DNA of 13,846 nt from Pseudorhodobacter antarcticus. GTDB taxonomy: Bacteria; Pseudomonadota; Alphaproteobacteria; Rhodobacterales; Rhodobacteraceae. Of the stretch, positions 7,710-13,846 are shown piece by piece (within the stretch, counting starts at the first letter, position 1; every line of letters begins with the position of its first letter). The stretch is taken from positions 1 through 13,846 of the forward strand of contig CAMDHB010000049.1 in the NCBI GenBank assembly GCA_945897655.1, read 5' to 3'. The notes under the pieces were generated by a model, which saw only the letters and a list, made by a program, of their open reading frames with translations, ran no database searches and was not told the origin of the DNA. Both the position numbers and the translations under genes were made by a program.

Positions 7710-8464
7710 TGGGCAGACTGGCAGGCAAAGTGGCAATCGTATCAGGCGGGGCAACCGGCTGCGGCGCGGCCGCCGTCCGGCTTTTCGCGGCCGAGGGGGC
7801 AACAGTCGGCATCATCGACCGCAACGCCGCCGCCGGTCAGGCACTGGCCGATGAACTGGGCCCGCGCGTGATGTTCGCCGCCGCCGATGTGTCCCGCAAG
7901 ACCGAGGTGGATGCCGCCGTCGCCCAGGTGCGCGCCGCCCTCGGGCCGGTGAATGTGCTCTTCAACCACGCCGGCACCATCGTCATCAAACCCTTCCTTG
8001 AGACGGAAGAGGCCGAATGGGACATGCTGTTCGATGTCAACGTCAAGTCGATGTACCTGATGACCCGCGCCGTCCTGCCGATGATGCTGGAGGCGGGCAA
8101 GGGGGCGATTGTCTGCACCTCCTCCATCTCGGCCGTCTACGGCACCCCGAATGAGGTGCTCTATGACGCCACCAAAGGGGCCTGCCACATGTTCGCCCGC
8201 GCCATCGCGGTCGAGTTTCGGGATCGCGGCATCCGCTGCAACGCCGTCTGCCCCGGCTTCATCGAAACCCCGCATGGCCAGCGCGAAGTGGCGGGCCTGA
8301 CCGCGCTGGGCGTGGACGTGTCCGACGCCGCCATCCGTGCCGCCCAAGGCCGCATGGGCCGCCCCGAAGACATCGCCCGCGCCGCCCTCTACCTCGCCTC
8401 CGATGACGCCGAGTTCGTCAACGGAACGCAGCTTTTCGTCGACAACGGGTTCTCGGCGGTGTGA
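7709..8464 (+). CDS. Short-chain dehydrogenase/reductase (SDR), substrate unknown
   Basis: A 251-residue classical SDR oxidoreductase. The Rossmann glycine motif appears as S-G-G-A-T-G-C-G (12-19). Asp37 in G-I-I-D-R-N at the end of beta-2 suggests NAD(H) rather than NADP(H). The N-x-A-G motif is N-H-A-G-T (86-90). The catalytic set is complete: Asn111, Ser139, Tyr152 and Lys156 (Y-D-A-T-K). The C-terminus D-N-G-F-S-A-V resembles 3-oxoacyl-ACP reductase and sugar/steroid dehydrogenase relatives, but the substrate cannot be named. The ATG overlaps the queG stop; an ATG one codon earlier (7706) is possible. It is clearly cotranscribed with queG, yet no queuosine-related role is known for such an enzyme. 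Confidence 0.9.
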   Translation: MGRLAGKVAIVSGGATGCGAAAVRLFAAEGATVGIIDRNAAAGQALADELGPRVMFAAADVSRKTEVDAAVAQVRAALGPVNVLFNHAGTIVIKPFLETEEAEWDMLFDVNVKSMYLMTRAVLPMMLEAGKGAIVCTSSISAVYGTPNEVLYDATKGACHMFARAIAVEFRDRGIRCNAVCPGFIETPHGQREVAGLTALGVDVSDAAIRAAQGRMGRPEDIARAALYLASDDAEFVNGTQLFVDNGFSAV

Positions 8465-8471
8465 TCCGGGC

Positions 8472-8493
8472 GGGTGAGGGGAGCCGCTCACCC
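8472..8493 (+). terminator. Weak hairpin after the SDR gene
   Basis: GGGTGAG (8472-8478) pairs with CTCACCC (8487-8493) around an 8-base loop, starting eight bases after the SDR stop. No U-run follows, so it is at best a weak or factor-assisted terminator for the queG-SDR operon. Confidence 0.4.
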
Positions 8494-8566
8494 CATCGGG
8501 CACAAGCGAACGGCCCGGGGTAAGCACCCGTCACACCACCGCCAAATGGCCCAAACACAGTGTCAG

Positions 8567-8614
8567 CCAAAACCGCCCCAGGGCGGGTCGAATTGCGAGC
8601 GCAACACCCCGCCC
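8567..8614 (-). terminator. Terminator of the GSCFA/SGNH pair with a competing upstream hairpin
   Basis: CCGCCC (8573-8578) pairs with GGGCGG (8581-8586), and on the minus strand the stem is followed by TTTTGG (8572-8567). This fits an intrinsic terminator for the leftward GSCFA/SGNH operon, about 140 bases past its last stop. The arm at 8581-8587 (GGGCGGG) can instead pair with CCCGCCC (8608-8614), enclosing a small perfect hairpin TTGCG-AG-CGCAA (8593-8604). The two folds exclude each other. Confidence 0.6.
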
Positions 8615-8636
8615 GTTCCCCAAAACGCTCCCGCTT

Positions 8637-8723
8637 AAAGCGCACCTTTCTGGTAGGGTTAAGGCAGTTATGCGAGATAAATGCGCACCCTAAGGTTCGC
8701 TTTCTACCCATCTATGGGTGCGC
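8637..8723. repeat. Cluster of inverted repeats next to the islet genes
   Basis: GCGCACCC (8683-8690) pairs with GGGTGCGC (8716-8723) just past the stop codon at 8726. Inside lies ACCCAT-CT-ATGGGT (8706-8719). Longer-range arms AAAGCG (8637-8642) with CGCTTT (8698-8703) and GGTAG (8652-8656) with CTACC (8704-8708) are also present. The segment is A/T-richer than the SDR gene next to it. It may hold a first terminator for the minus-strand pair or mark the edge of the islet. I find no gene in 8465-8725. Confidence 0.4.
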
Positions 8724-8725
8724 CA

Positions 8726-9481
8726 TCACTGCCGACTCAACGCGTCATTCGCCCGCCAGGTCGCTTCAAAACCCTTGGCGCTGTCCAAAATCTTCTGCAC
8801 CATGATCTTCCCGTAAGCGGAGTTCGCATGATGCGGGTCAGGCCCGCCAAACACGGAGGTTTTCTGGGCAAATTCGTCCAAAAGAAAACCCTGTTCGTCC
8901 ATCGTCTCCTCTGGCGGCTCGACAATCGGGATATTGCGTTCCCCGATCCACTTACGAAAGTGATCGCGTGCCATTCGATCCAACTTTTCGATGGTCGCAA
9001 GCGGTACGCCACGAATCGCAGCCGACCCATCGCGCCGCGGACTTGGTGCAGAAACGATAAAGAATTTTCCACCAGTCTCCAGCAATTGACTTAGGAACAC
9101 CTTTCTGAAGATTTGCTCTTTCGCAAAAATTTCCTCCAGAACAGCGTTGGAAACTGGTCGACTTCTTGGCCCCGCTATTATGGAAGGCGCTGCCGTTTGC
9201 CAGAACTGCAGGCTATAGACCCGCGTATTGTGGGTCCCCATGCAAATCCCCCAGGTGCACGACGGGTCAAACGAGTTTTTCCCTGTCAGCTTGAGAAGAA
9301 TTTGTGCAGAGAATTCCACCGTGAATACAACCTGACCATTGACGACAGCGCTAAATGGCTCGTACTCCCGAGCACCGTCACCAAACGGCGCGATTTTCAG
9401 GACCTGTCCTACTCCTTCGATCTGATCCGCCCCTTGCTGCAAAGCCGCAACATGTGAATTGCCAACAATGATGATTGTCAT
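8726..9481 (-). CDS. SGNH-hydrolase-like protein
   Basis: I do not recognise an exact family, but the 251-residue protein has the marks of the SGNH/GDSL hydrolase fold. The N-terminus runs M-T-I-I-I-V-G-N-S-H-V-A-A-L, a first beta strand followed by block I with candidate nucleophile Ser9. A G-T-H-N stretch (82-85) could be the oxyanion block. F-I-V-S-A-P-S-P-R is a typical core strand. D-P-H-H at 215-218 is a clear D-x-x-H block V (Asp215, His218). It lacks signal peptide and membrane segments, so it is probably cytoplasmic and may act on an acyl, acetyl or sulfate ester of a sugar or surface-polymer precursor; that is inference. The start at 9481 overlaps the GSCFA stop as ATGA, so the two are coupled. 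Base composition is lower in GC than the flanks. Confidence 0.7.
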   Translation of the reverse strand: MTIIIVGNSHVAALQQGADQIEGVGQVLKIAPFGDGAREYEPFSAVVNGQVVFTVEFSAQILLKLTGKNSFDPSCTWGICMGTHNTRVYSLQFWQTAAPSIIAGPRSRPVSNAVLEEIFAKEQIFRKVFLSQLLETGGKFFIVSAPSPRRDGSAAIRGVPLATIEKLDRMARDHFRKWIGERNIPIVEPPEETMDEQGFLLDEFAQKTSVFGGPDPHHANSAYGKIMVQKILDSAKGFEATWRANDALSRQ

Positions 9482-10521
9482 ACCCCGAACGTGTCCAAAA
9501 TGGCTTCTTCGCAAACGGGATCTGTTTTCGCCCTTGCTTCTTGCAGATCCAAACTTTGGTTTGACCCCTCGTCACCATGAGCGCGGAAGAAAGTCTCCAT
9601 GACAATCTCAACGCCTTCCTTTGCCACCGCCCGCAGATTCGGCATAAAGTACATCGCTCGCATTGGGTGAGATGCGACCAGTTCGTAAGACGGGAAATAG
9701 TCTACAAAACTGTACTTTGACCGCAGTTCGCCACAAACGGCGCGCAAAACAGACTTGGAATAGACTGTAGCTGAAAGGACGTGATCGTCAGTCGCAGTGG
9801 CTGTCAACGGAACTGGTGAAACAGTGAAAAGAAACTTCATACTCGGGTTCTTGGACAAAGCATAGGAAATGAAGGTTTCCGCATCCTCCATGACTTCGCC
9901 GAAAGCGAAGTTCTTGAAACGGTACCGCGCAGCATCGAATTCACCACCAACGGTGCCAGGGCAGGCCGGCAACGCCGCGTCGTCTGAAATGCACTCCCAG
10001 CACTCAGTCAGACCAAACGTGAAAACAAACAGGTCAGTTTGTGCAGCCAACGACCTGACCTTAGAAAAATGATGTTCGCGATCACGAATCATCTCGGCTT
10101 GATCAACGAAACCGCCTGGCTCAATCGCGGGGCGAAATGGATCCCTGACCCTGCTATCCTTTTCGATGAAGGAAGACTCTTCCGGTATGAACCGACCGTC
10201 TGCTCGCGCAAAAAGTTGCACCAATTGGCGCACGGAATAAACGTTTCCATAGCGGCAAGAATATAGGTCGAATCCGTACACGTGGTTCTTTTCCGATGGA
10301 AATCCCTCCGGCGCCTGCTCCAGATCCAGAAAGTTGTAGCCTCGCTTTTTGAATTGTGATCCGATGTGTTGGGCGAAACAGCTTCCTGCTGCGGCTATCC
10401 GCATTTCCTTGTCGATCTTGAACTTCGGCTCATACAGGCCCTCAATTCGGAGCGGGGTTTGCTCTGAAACCCCACTCCGCCAGAATGCTCTCTGCGGCTG
10501 ATTTGAGTATGGGGTCATCAT
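9478..10521 (-). CDS. GSCFA-domain protein
   Basis: This 347-residue protein carries the name-giving motif G-S-C-F-A at 46-50, placed as SGNH block I with candidate Ser47. The domain continues with F-T-F-G-L-T-E-C-W (167-175, block III-like), S-P-V-P-L (235-239) and Y-S-K-S-V-L-R-A (254-261). GSCFA proteins are functionally uncharacterised but related to SGNH hydrolases. At the expected last block the sequence is N-L-R-A (295-298) instead of D-x-x-H, so the catalytic dyad looks lost. No signal peptide or membrane segment is seen. Two tandem ATGs (10519-10521 and 10516-10518) are possible; GGAG lies six bases upstream of the first. It is the first gene of a two-gene operon with the SGNH-like gene and is much richer in A/T than its surroundings. 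Confidence 0.85.
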   Translation of the reverse strand: MMTPYSNQPQRAFWRSGVSEQTPLRIEGLYEPKFKIDKEMRIAAAGSCFAQHIGSQFKKRGYNFLDLEQAPEGFPSEKNHVYGFDLYSCRYGNVYSVRQLVQLFARADGRFIPEESSFIEKDSRVRDPFRPAIEPGGFVDQAEMIRDREHHFSKVRSLAAQTDLFVFTFGLTECWECISDDAALPACPGTVGGEFDAARYRFKNFAFGEVMEDAETFISYALSKNPSMKFLFTVSPVPLTATATDDHVLSATVYSKSVLRAVCGELRSKYSFVDYFPSYELVASHPMRAMYFMPNLRAVAKEGVEIVMETFFRAHGDEGSNQSLDLQEARAKTDPVCEEAILDTFGV

Positions 10522-10646
10522 TCAAGGCTCCATTTTTTCTAGAATTCGAATTAACTACGCATCTGGACATGAAAAAAATGCCTTTCAATCCGAGAACAGA
10601 AATTTGGCCGCTTGTCCACCATTCGTTTGTGTATTGGACTACCCCC
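10522..10646 (-). promoter_or_regulatory. A/T-rich gap with the presumed GSCFA promoter
   Basis: This gap separates nfeD from the GSCFA gene. By hand count the line 10501-10560 has 22 G/C of 60, against 42 of 60 in 7201-7260. It contains runs of T/A and should carry the GSCFA promoter on the minus strand. A TTGAAA is present, but no well-spaced -10 box could be fixed. I see no terminator for nfeD here, so readthrough from the SPFH-nfeD operon is possible. No gene is supported. Confidence 0.35.
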
Positions 10647-10919
10647 TCACCCATTAATATCCTTATCCCACACCTTCACCTGCCCCTCCTTCACCCCCAC
10701 AACCCGGCGCAGCACAATCCACGCCCCCAGCGACAGCACGGCGAACACCAGCGCCAGCACCGGCACCGACCCGCCCAGCAGGCCCAAACCCACCAGCACC
10801 CCCACCAGCACCGCCCCCACGGCGAAGCCCAGGAAGATGAACCCCGGCACCAGCACCTCCAGCACGGCCAGCGCCACCCCAAACACCACCCAGGCCCACC
10901 ACAGCGTCCAAATCATCAT
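10647..10919 (-). CDS. Short NfeD-like membrane protein
   Basis: A 90-residue inner-membrane protein of the NfeD family (YbbJ-like), the usual genetic partner of stomatin/SPFH proteins. It has about three hydrophobic segments (roughly 4-25, 29-48, 51-70), with the L-x-P-G-F-I-F-L-G-F-A-V-G-A turn typical of NfeD, then a short charged tail R-R-V-V-G-V-K-E-G-Q-V-K-V-W-D-K-D. It is shorter than E. coli YbbJ and lacks most of the soluble OB-fold domain. Since the tail reads as an ordered ending, I take this as a natural short form rather than a truncation, although the low-GC islet begins right after it. The ATG overlaps the SPFH stop as ATGA. Possible second start one codon on. Confidence 0.88.
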   Translation of the reverse strand: MMIWTLWWAWVVFGVALAVLEVLVPGFIFLGFAVGAVLVGVLVGLGLLGGSVPVLALVFAVLSLGAWIVLRRVVGVKEGQVKVWDKDING

Positions 10920-11782
10920 GACCGCCCCTTCAACATCTTGAACGCATCGGCAAAGGCATCCAGCGCACTGGCCGGCACGATGATCATCTGCTTGCCCTCC
11001 CCCTTGCCCACCGCCGTCAGCGCCTCCACCTGCTTCAGCGCGACCTGATACTGTGCGGCCTCCAACCCATTCGCCGCAATCGCCCCCGCGATCACCCCCG
11101 TCGCATAAGCCTCCGCATCCGCCAGCACCCGCCGCGCCTTGGCCGACTGCTCGGCCGCATACAGTTCCGCATCCGCGTTCAACTCCACCGACCGCTTGTT
11201 CCCCTCAGCCTCCATAACCTGAGCCCTGCGCGCCCGCTCCGCATTCAACTGCTGCAACATCGCATGCCGCGTCGCATCATCCAGCGCCACGTCCAAGATC
11301 TCGGCCCGCGTCACCTCGATCCCCCAGTCGTCCACCATCGCCCGCACATGCGCCCGGATCTGGGTCGTCAACTCATTCCGGTTCGATTGCACATGATCCA
11401 ACTCCATCTTGCCAATCTCGCTCCGCACGATCCCCGCCACCGTCGTCGCAATTGCCGCATCGACATCCTTGATCCGGTACACCGTCTTCTCCGGCTCGGT
11501 GATCCGGTAAAACACACTCGTCTCCACCTTCACCAACACGTTGTCCGTCGTGATCGCGTCCTGATGCGCCGTCGGCAACTGCCGCTCCAGAATGCTGATC
11601 TTGTGCGCCACCACATCCACGAACGGCAAAGTAAAGTTGATACCCGGCCCCAGCACGACCCGCAGCCGCCCAAACCGCTCCACCACATATTTCTTGCTCT
11701 GCGGCACGATCCGTATCGCCTTGAACAGCGTGATGATGATCAAAAACGCCACCGCCAGAGTGGCTATTTGTCCGCCTGCCAT
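10916..11782 (-). CDS. qmcA: Stomatin/QmcA-type SPFH-domain protein
   Basis: A 288-residue membrane-anchored SPFH (band 7) protein of the paraslipin/QmcA type. It has one N-terminal membrane segment (about 5-25), then R-I-V-P-Q-S-K-K-Y-V-V-E-R-F-G-R and the SPFH core to about residue 190, containing the family stretch L-P-T-A-H-Q-D-A-I-T-T-D-N-V-x-V. An Ala/Glu-rich helix, probably coiled coil (about 183-235), follows, then a short tail. Such proteins form large ring or cage assemblies on the membrane and are linked to protease control and membrane-protein quality; function here is inferred. The start has GGAGGG at 11789-11794, six bases upstream. It is first in an operon with nfeD and divergent from the ParB-like gene. 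The symbol rests on family resemblance. Confidence 0.9.
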   Translation of the reverse strand: MAGGQIATLAVAFLIIITLFKAIRIVPQSKKYVVERFGRLRVVLGPGINFTLPFVDVVAHKISILERQLPTAHQDAITTDNVLVKVETSVFYRITEPEKTVYRIKDVDAAIATTVAGIVRSEIGKMELDHVQSNRNELTTQIRAHVRAMVDDWGIEVTRAEILDVALDDATRHAMLQQLNAERARRAQVMEAEGNKRSVELNADAELYAAEQSAKARRVLADAEAYATGVIAGAIAANGLEAAQYQVALKQVEALTAVGKGEGKQMIIVPASALDAFADAFKMLKGRS

Positions 11783-11885
11783 AACAATCCCTCCAAAAAC
11801 CTGCCCCCCACTTTACCCCTTAACCCACCGCACGCAAGCAACACCCCCACCCCCCCTGTTACCGTGGCGAAAACAGGAGCCTCCC
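11783..11885. promoter_or_regulatory. Divergent promoter region, SPFH gene / ParB-like gene
   Basis: About 100 bases separate two divergent starts, so both promoters should be here. It contains a long C-rich run on the plus strand (11842-11856) and both ribosome sites: GGAGGG for the SPFH gene (minus strand) and AGGAG at 11875-11879, six bases before the ParB-like ATG. No clear -35/-10 pair or parS-like palindrome was seen. Confidence 0.4.
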
Positions 11886-12764
11886 ATGACCCTCATCCAC
11901 ATCCCCCTCACCGCCATCCAGATGGACGCCCTCCCCCGCGACCGCTCCACCCTCCCCCCCACAGCCCTGGCCGAACTCCAATCCTCCATCGCGGCCGAGG
12001 GGCTTCGCCAACCCATCGAAGTCTGGCGCCTCTCCAACTCCAGTGACGGCCACGAATACGGCCTCATCTCCGGCTTCTGCCGCCTCACCGCCACCAAGAA
12101 CCTCGCCGCCCTCCGCCCCGGGGCCTACCCCACCATCCCCGCCTTCCTGCGCACCCCCACCGACATCACCGCTGCCCTCTCCGCGATGATCACGGAAAAC
12201 GAGGTCCGCTCCCCCATCTCCCCCTGGGACAAAGGCCGCATCTTGGTCGAGACTGTCCGCGAAGGCCACTTCCCCACCCTCGACGCCGCCGTAACCGCCC
12301 TCCACCCCAGCGCCACCCGCCAGAAACGCGCGCGTCTGAGGGCCTGCGCAAGCGTGGTCGAAGAGCTGGACGGCCTCCTCACCACGCCCGAGGTGATGCT
12401 GGAACGCCACATCCTCCGCCTCGCCGCCGCCCTGCGCGGCGGCTTCACCGACCTGATTGTGCAGGTGCTGAGAGAGGTTCGCAGCCAATCCTGCGCCACC
12501 CAATGGTCCGCCCTCCTGCCCACGATATCCGAGGCTGAAAAGGGCGAAGACGACACCCCCGCCACAGCCACCTCCCCCTCCCGCCCCCGCCGGATGCTGC
12601 ATCTCAGGCAGGGCCTGACGATCCGGCGCGAGGAAACGCCACAGGGGCACCTCGATTTTTGTCCGTTTTCGCTGGCGCGGAGAGTTGGCAGCCGTTTGAA
12701 GCCGCAGATAACGCCAGCCGGTGCCCCCTTGGCGCGCCCGTGGGTCACAGTCATGGGCCTCTGA
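11886..12764 (+). CDS. ParB/RepB-like protein with a replaced C-terminus (IS-truncated)
   Basis: The 292-residue frame starts as a ParB-like DNA-binding protein. The N-terminal ParB domain shows L-P-P-T-A-L-A-E-L-Q-S-S-I-A-A-E-G-L-R-Q-P-I-E-V (23-46), Y-G-L-I-S-G-F-C-R-L-T-A (58-69; Cys65 where an Arg is common) and E-N-E-V-R-S-P-I-S-P-W-D-K-G (104-117). A helix-turn-helix region (about 128-170) and L-R-G-G-F-T-D-L follow. Up to G-L-T-I-R-R-E-E-T-P-Q-G-H-L (243-256) it looks normal, but residues 257-292 are unlike a ParB ending. With an IS5 transposase gene just downstream, I infer that the IS end lies near 12651-12660 and that the original tail is cut off. No parA or parS is nearby, so it is probably not the main chromosome partition protein. 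It may be non-functional. Confidence 0.75.
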   Translation: MTLIHIPLTAIQMDALPRDRSTLPPTALAELQSSIAAEGLRQPIEVWRLSNSSDGHEYGLISGFCRLTATKNLAALRPGAYPTIPAFLRTPTDITAALSAMITENEVRSPISPWDKGRILVETVREGHFPTLDAAVTALHPSATRQKRARLRACASVVEELDGLLTTPEVMLERHILRLAAALRGGFTDLIVQVLREVRSQSCATQWSALLPTISEAEKGEDDTPATATSPSRPRRMLHLRQGLTIRREETPQGHLDFCPFSLARRVGSRLKPQITPAGAPLARPWVTVMGL

Positions 12765-13846
12765 AGTGCAGTTTTACGGCCTATTGGCCTGATTTGCGGC
12801 CCCCGGGGTTACGCCGGGCAACGGTTCAGACGGCGAAGCTGCCCCAGGCGACGCATGTTGTAGCTGAGGTTCTTCATTCCGATCTTGGCCTTGGCGCGCA
12901 GCAGGCCGATGGTGCGCACCAGCGTGCCGCCCATGTCATTGGCCTGCGCGCCGAAGATGTGCTCGACCCGGACCCGCACCGTTGATTTGGTCCGATTGCT
13001 GCCCTTGGCCTGTTCGGTCAATGGCTTGCCGCGCTTGCCCTTGCGGTGGATGTGGCTGGTCAGCTTCGCGGCGCGCAGCTTCGCTTCCATTTCCTCGGAC
13101 CGATAGGCCGCATCCGCCCACACGCCGGAGCCGGTGTTGCCGCGCATCAGCAGATGATCCACCGCCTGGCTGTCGTGCAGGGCCGCATCGCTGACATGGT
13201 AGCGCCGCACCAGCTTGTGCTGGCGGTCCACATTCACATGGTTCTTGTAGCCGTAGTGGCTCTTGCCATGCTTCTTCGTCCAGCGCGCATCTGTATCCTT
13301 CTGCGACCGCTTGGCGGGCTTGTCCGCCCAGTCCTCGGGCACTTCGCCGGACTTGATGGCCTTGTTTTCATCGCGGGTGTTGTGGTTGCGCGGCACCGGA
13401 ACTATCGAGGCATCAAGAATCTGCCCGCCCCGCGCGATGTAACCCTGCCGCGCAAGGTATCCGTCGAACTGCTTGAACAGCGCCTCAACCATGCCTGCCT
13501 TCGCCAGGGCCTCGCGATAAAGCCAGACCGTCTTGGCGTCCGGGACCCGATCCCCGAGGCCCAGCCCCAGAAACCGCATGAACGAGAGCCGGTCGCGCAC
13601 CTGATACTCGATCTGGTCGTCCGACAGGTTGTAAAGCGCGCTCAGAACCAGCGCCTTGAACATCAGCACGGCATCCATCGGCTTGCGCCCGGCACGCGAC
13701 TTGCGCTCCGCATCTGGCTTGCGCCAGACCCGCTCAAGGGTCGGACGAAACTCCTCCCACGGCACGACGGTGTCGATCTCGACCAGCGGGTCCTTCTTGG
13801 CGTCCAGGCTCGCATAGCGATCTGAAAGATCAAAGAAACCCATCTG
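12652..13846. mobile_element. IS5-family insertion sequence, left end inferred, right end outside the window
   Basis: The transposase gene on the minus strand nearly fills this stretch. The left boundary is inferred from the point where the ParB-like protein stops resembling its family (residue 256, base about 12653) and where plus-strand C-richness gives way to a more balanced sequence starting GATTTTTGTCCG. The terminal inverted repeat could not be verified, because the partner end lies beyond 13846. Only three bases upstream of the transposase ATG are in the window. The left boundary may be off by several bases. Confidence 0.65.
12809..13843 (-). CDS. IS5-family transposase (DDE)
   Basis: A 344-residue IS5-group transposase, full length for the group. 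It has the N-terminal M-G-F-F-D-L-S-D-R-Y-A-S-L, a DUF772-type region with Y-N-L-S-D-D-Q-I-E-Y-Q-V-R-D-R (71-85), and the DDE catalytic residues Asp144 (L-D-A-S-I-V-P), Asp244 (W-A-D-A-A-Y-R) and Glu294 (V-R-V-E-H-I-F-G). The Y-Y/H-G-Y-K-N-H-V block (197-203) is also typical. It carries out cut-and-paste transposition by binding the IS ends. No frameshift or stop interrupts it, so it may be active. The ribosome site lies at or past the window edge. The stop is TAA at 12809-12811. Confidence 0.95.
   Translation of the reverse strand: MGFFDLSDRYASLDAKKDPLVEIDTVVPWEEFRPTLERVWRKPDAERKSRAGRKPMDAVLMFKALVLSALYNLSDDQIEYQVRDRLSFMRFLGLGLGDRVPDAKTVWLYREALAKAGMVEALFKQFDGYLARQGYIARGGQILDASIVPVPRNHNTRDENKAIKSGEVPEDWADKPAKRSQKDTDARWTKKHGKSHYGYKNHVNVDRQHKLVRRYHVSDAALHDSQAVDHLLMRGNTGSGVWADAAYRSEEMEAKLRAAKLTSHIHRKGKRGKPLTEQAKGSNRTKSTVRVRVEHIFGAQANDMGGTLVRTIGLLRAKAKIGMKNLSYNMRRLGQLRRLNRCPA

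Noticed and set aside
8630..8723. Possible integron attC site or tRNA gene in the structured segment
   Set aside because: No matching RYYYAAC/GTTRRRY core pair was found, and no cloverleaf with an anticodon arm can be drawn.
10442..10654. Small minus-strand frame of 70 codons overlapping the GSCFA start
   Set aside because: It overlaps the GSCFA gene out of frame, has no good ribosome site and no recognisable features.
10647..10919. nfeD truncated by the low-GC islet
   Set aside because: Although it lacks the OB-fold domain, the short charged ending looks natural, and short NfeD forms next to SPFH genes are plausible in this group.
11783..11885. parS-like centromere site near the ParB-like gene
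   Set aside because: No copy or near-copy of the usual GTTTCAC/GTGAAAC-type palindrome was seen here or elsewhere in the window.

Overview
The window reads as a chromosomal segment (or large replicon) of a GC-rich alphaproteobacterium, most likely Rhodobacteraceae. This is inferred from the strong C/G third-position codon use, the MsrP-MsrQ arrangement, the short NfeD form next to a stomatin-like protein, and the style of the ParB-like and IS5 proteins. No rRNA, tRNA or CRISPR array is visible.

Left part (1-6541), all genes on the minus strand. The left edge is non-coding and looks like the regulatory leader of a leftward gene outside the window, with a candidate NrdR box at 189-204. Then come msrQ and msrP (periplasmic methionine sulfoxide repair; TGATG coupling), a CPA2-type cation/proton antiporter, a secreted fasciclin-domain protein with its own terminator, and the disaggregase clpB. 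The clpB gene has a sigma-32-like promoter upstream and a strong hairpin terminator directly at its stop codon.

Middle part (6681-8464), plus strand. queG (epoxyqueuosine reductase) and a short-chain dehydrogenase/reductase overlap as TGATG. The clpB/queG gap is a divergent promoter region.

Islet (about 8630-10646). Base composition is visibly lower in GC here. It holds a minus-strand pair, a GSCFA-domain protein and an SGNH-hydrolase-like protein, overlapping as ATGA, followed by a terminator near 8570. The SGNH-like partner keeps an S/D/H triad pattern, while the GSCFA protein seems to have lost the D-x-x-H block. This pair is the least understood and most interesting part of the window.

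Right part (10647-13846). A stomatin/QmcA-type SPFH protein and a short NfeD protein overlap as ATGA on the minus strand. Divergent from them is a ParB/RepB-like gene whose C-terminus appears to be cut off by an IS5-family element. The IS transposase is complete, but the far end of the IS lies beyond the window. Except in the islet, the plus strand is markedly C-rich in this half whichever way genes point, which suggests a replication-strand bias.
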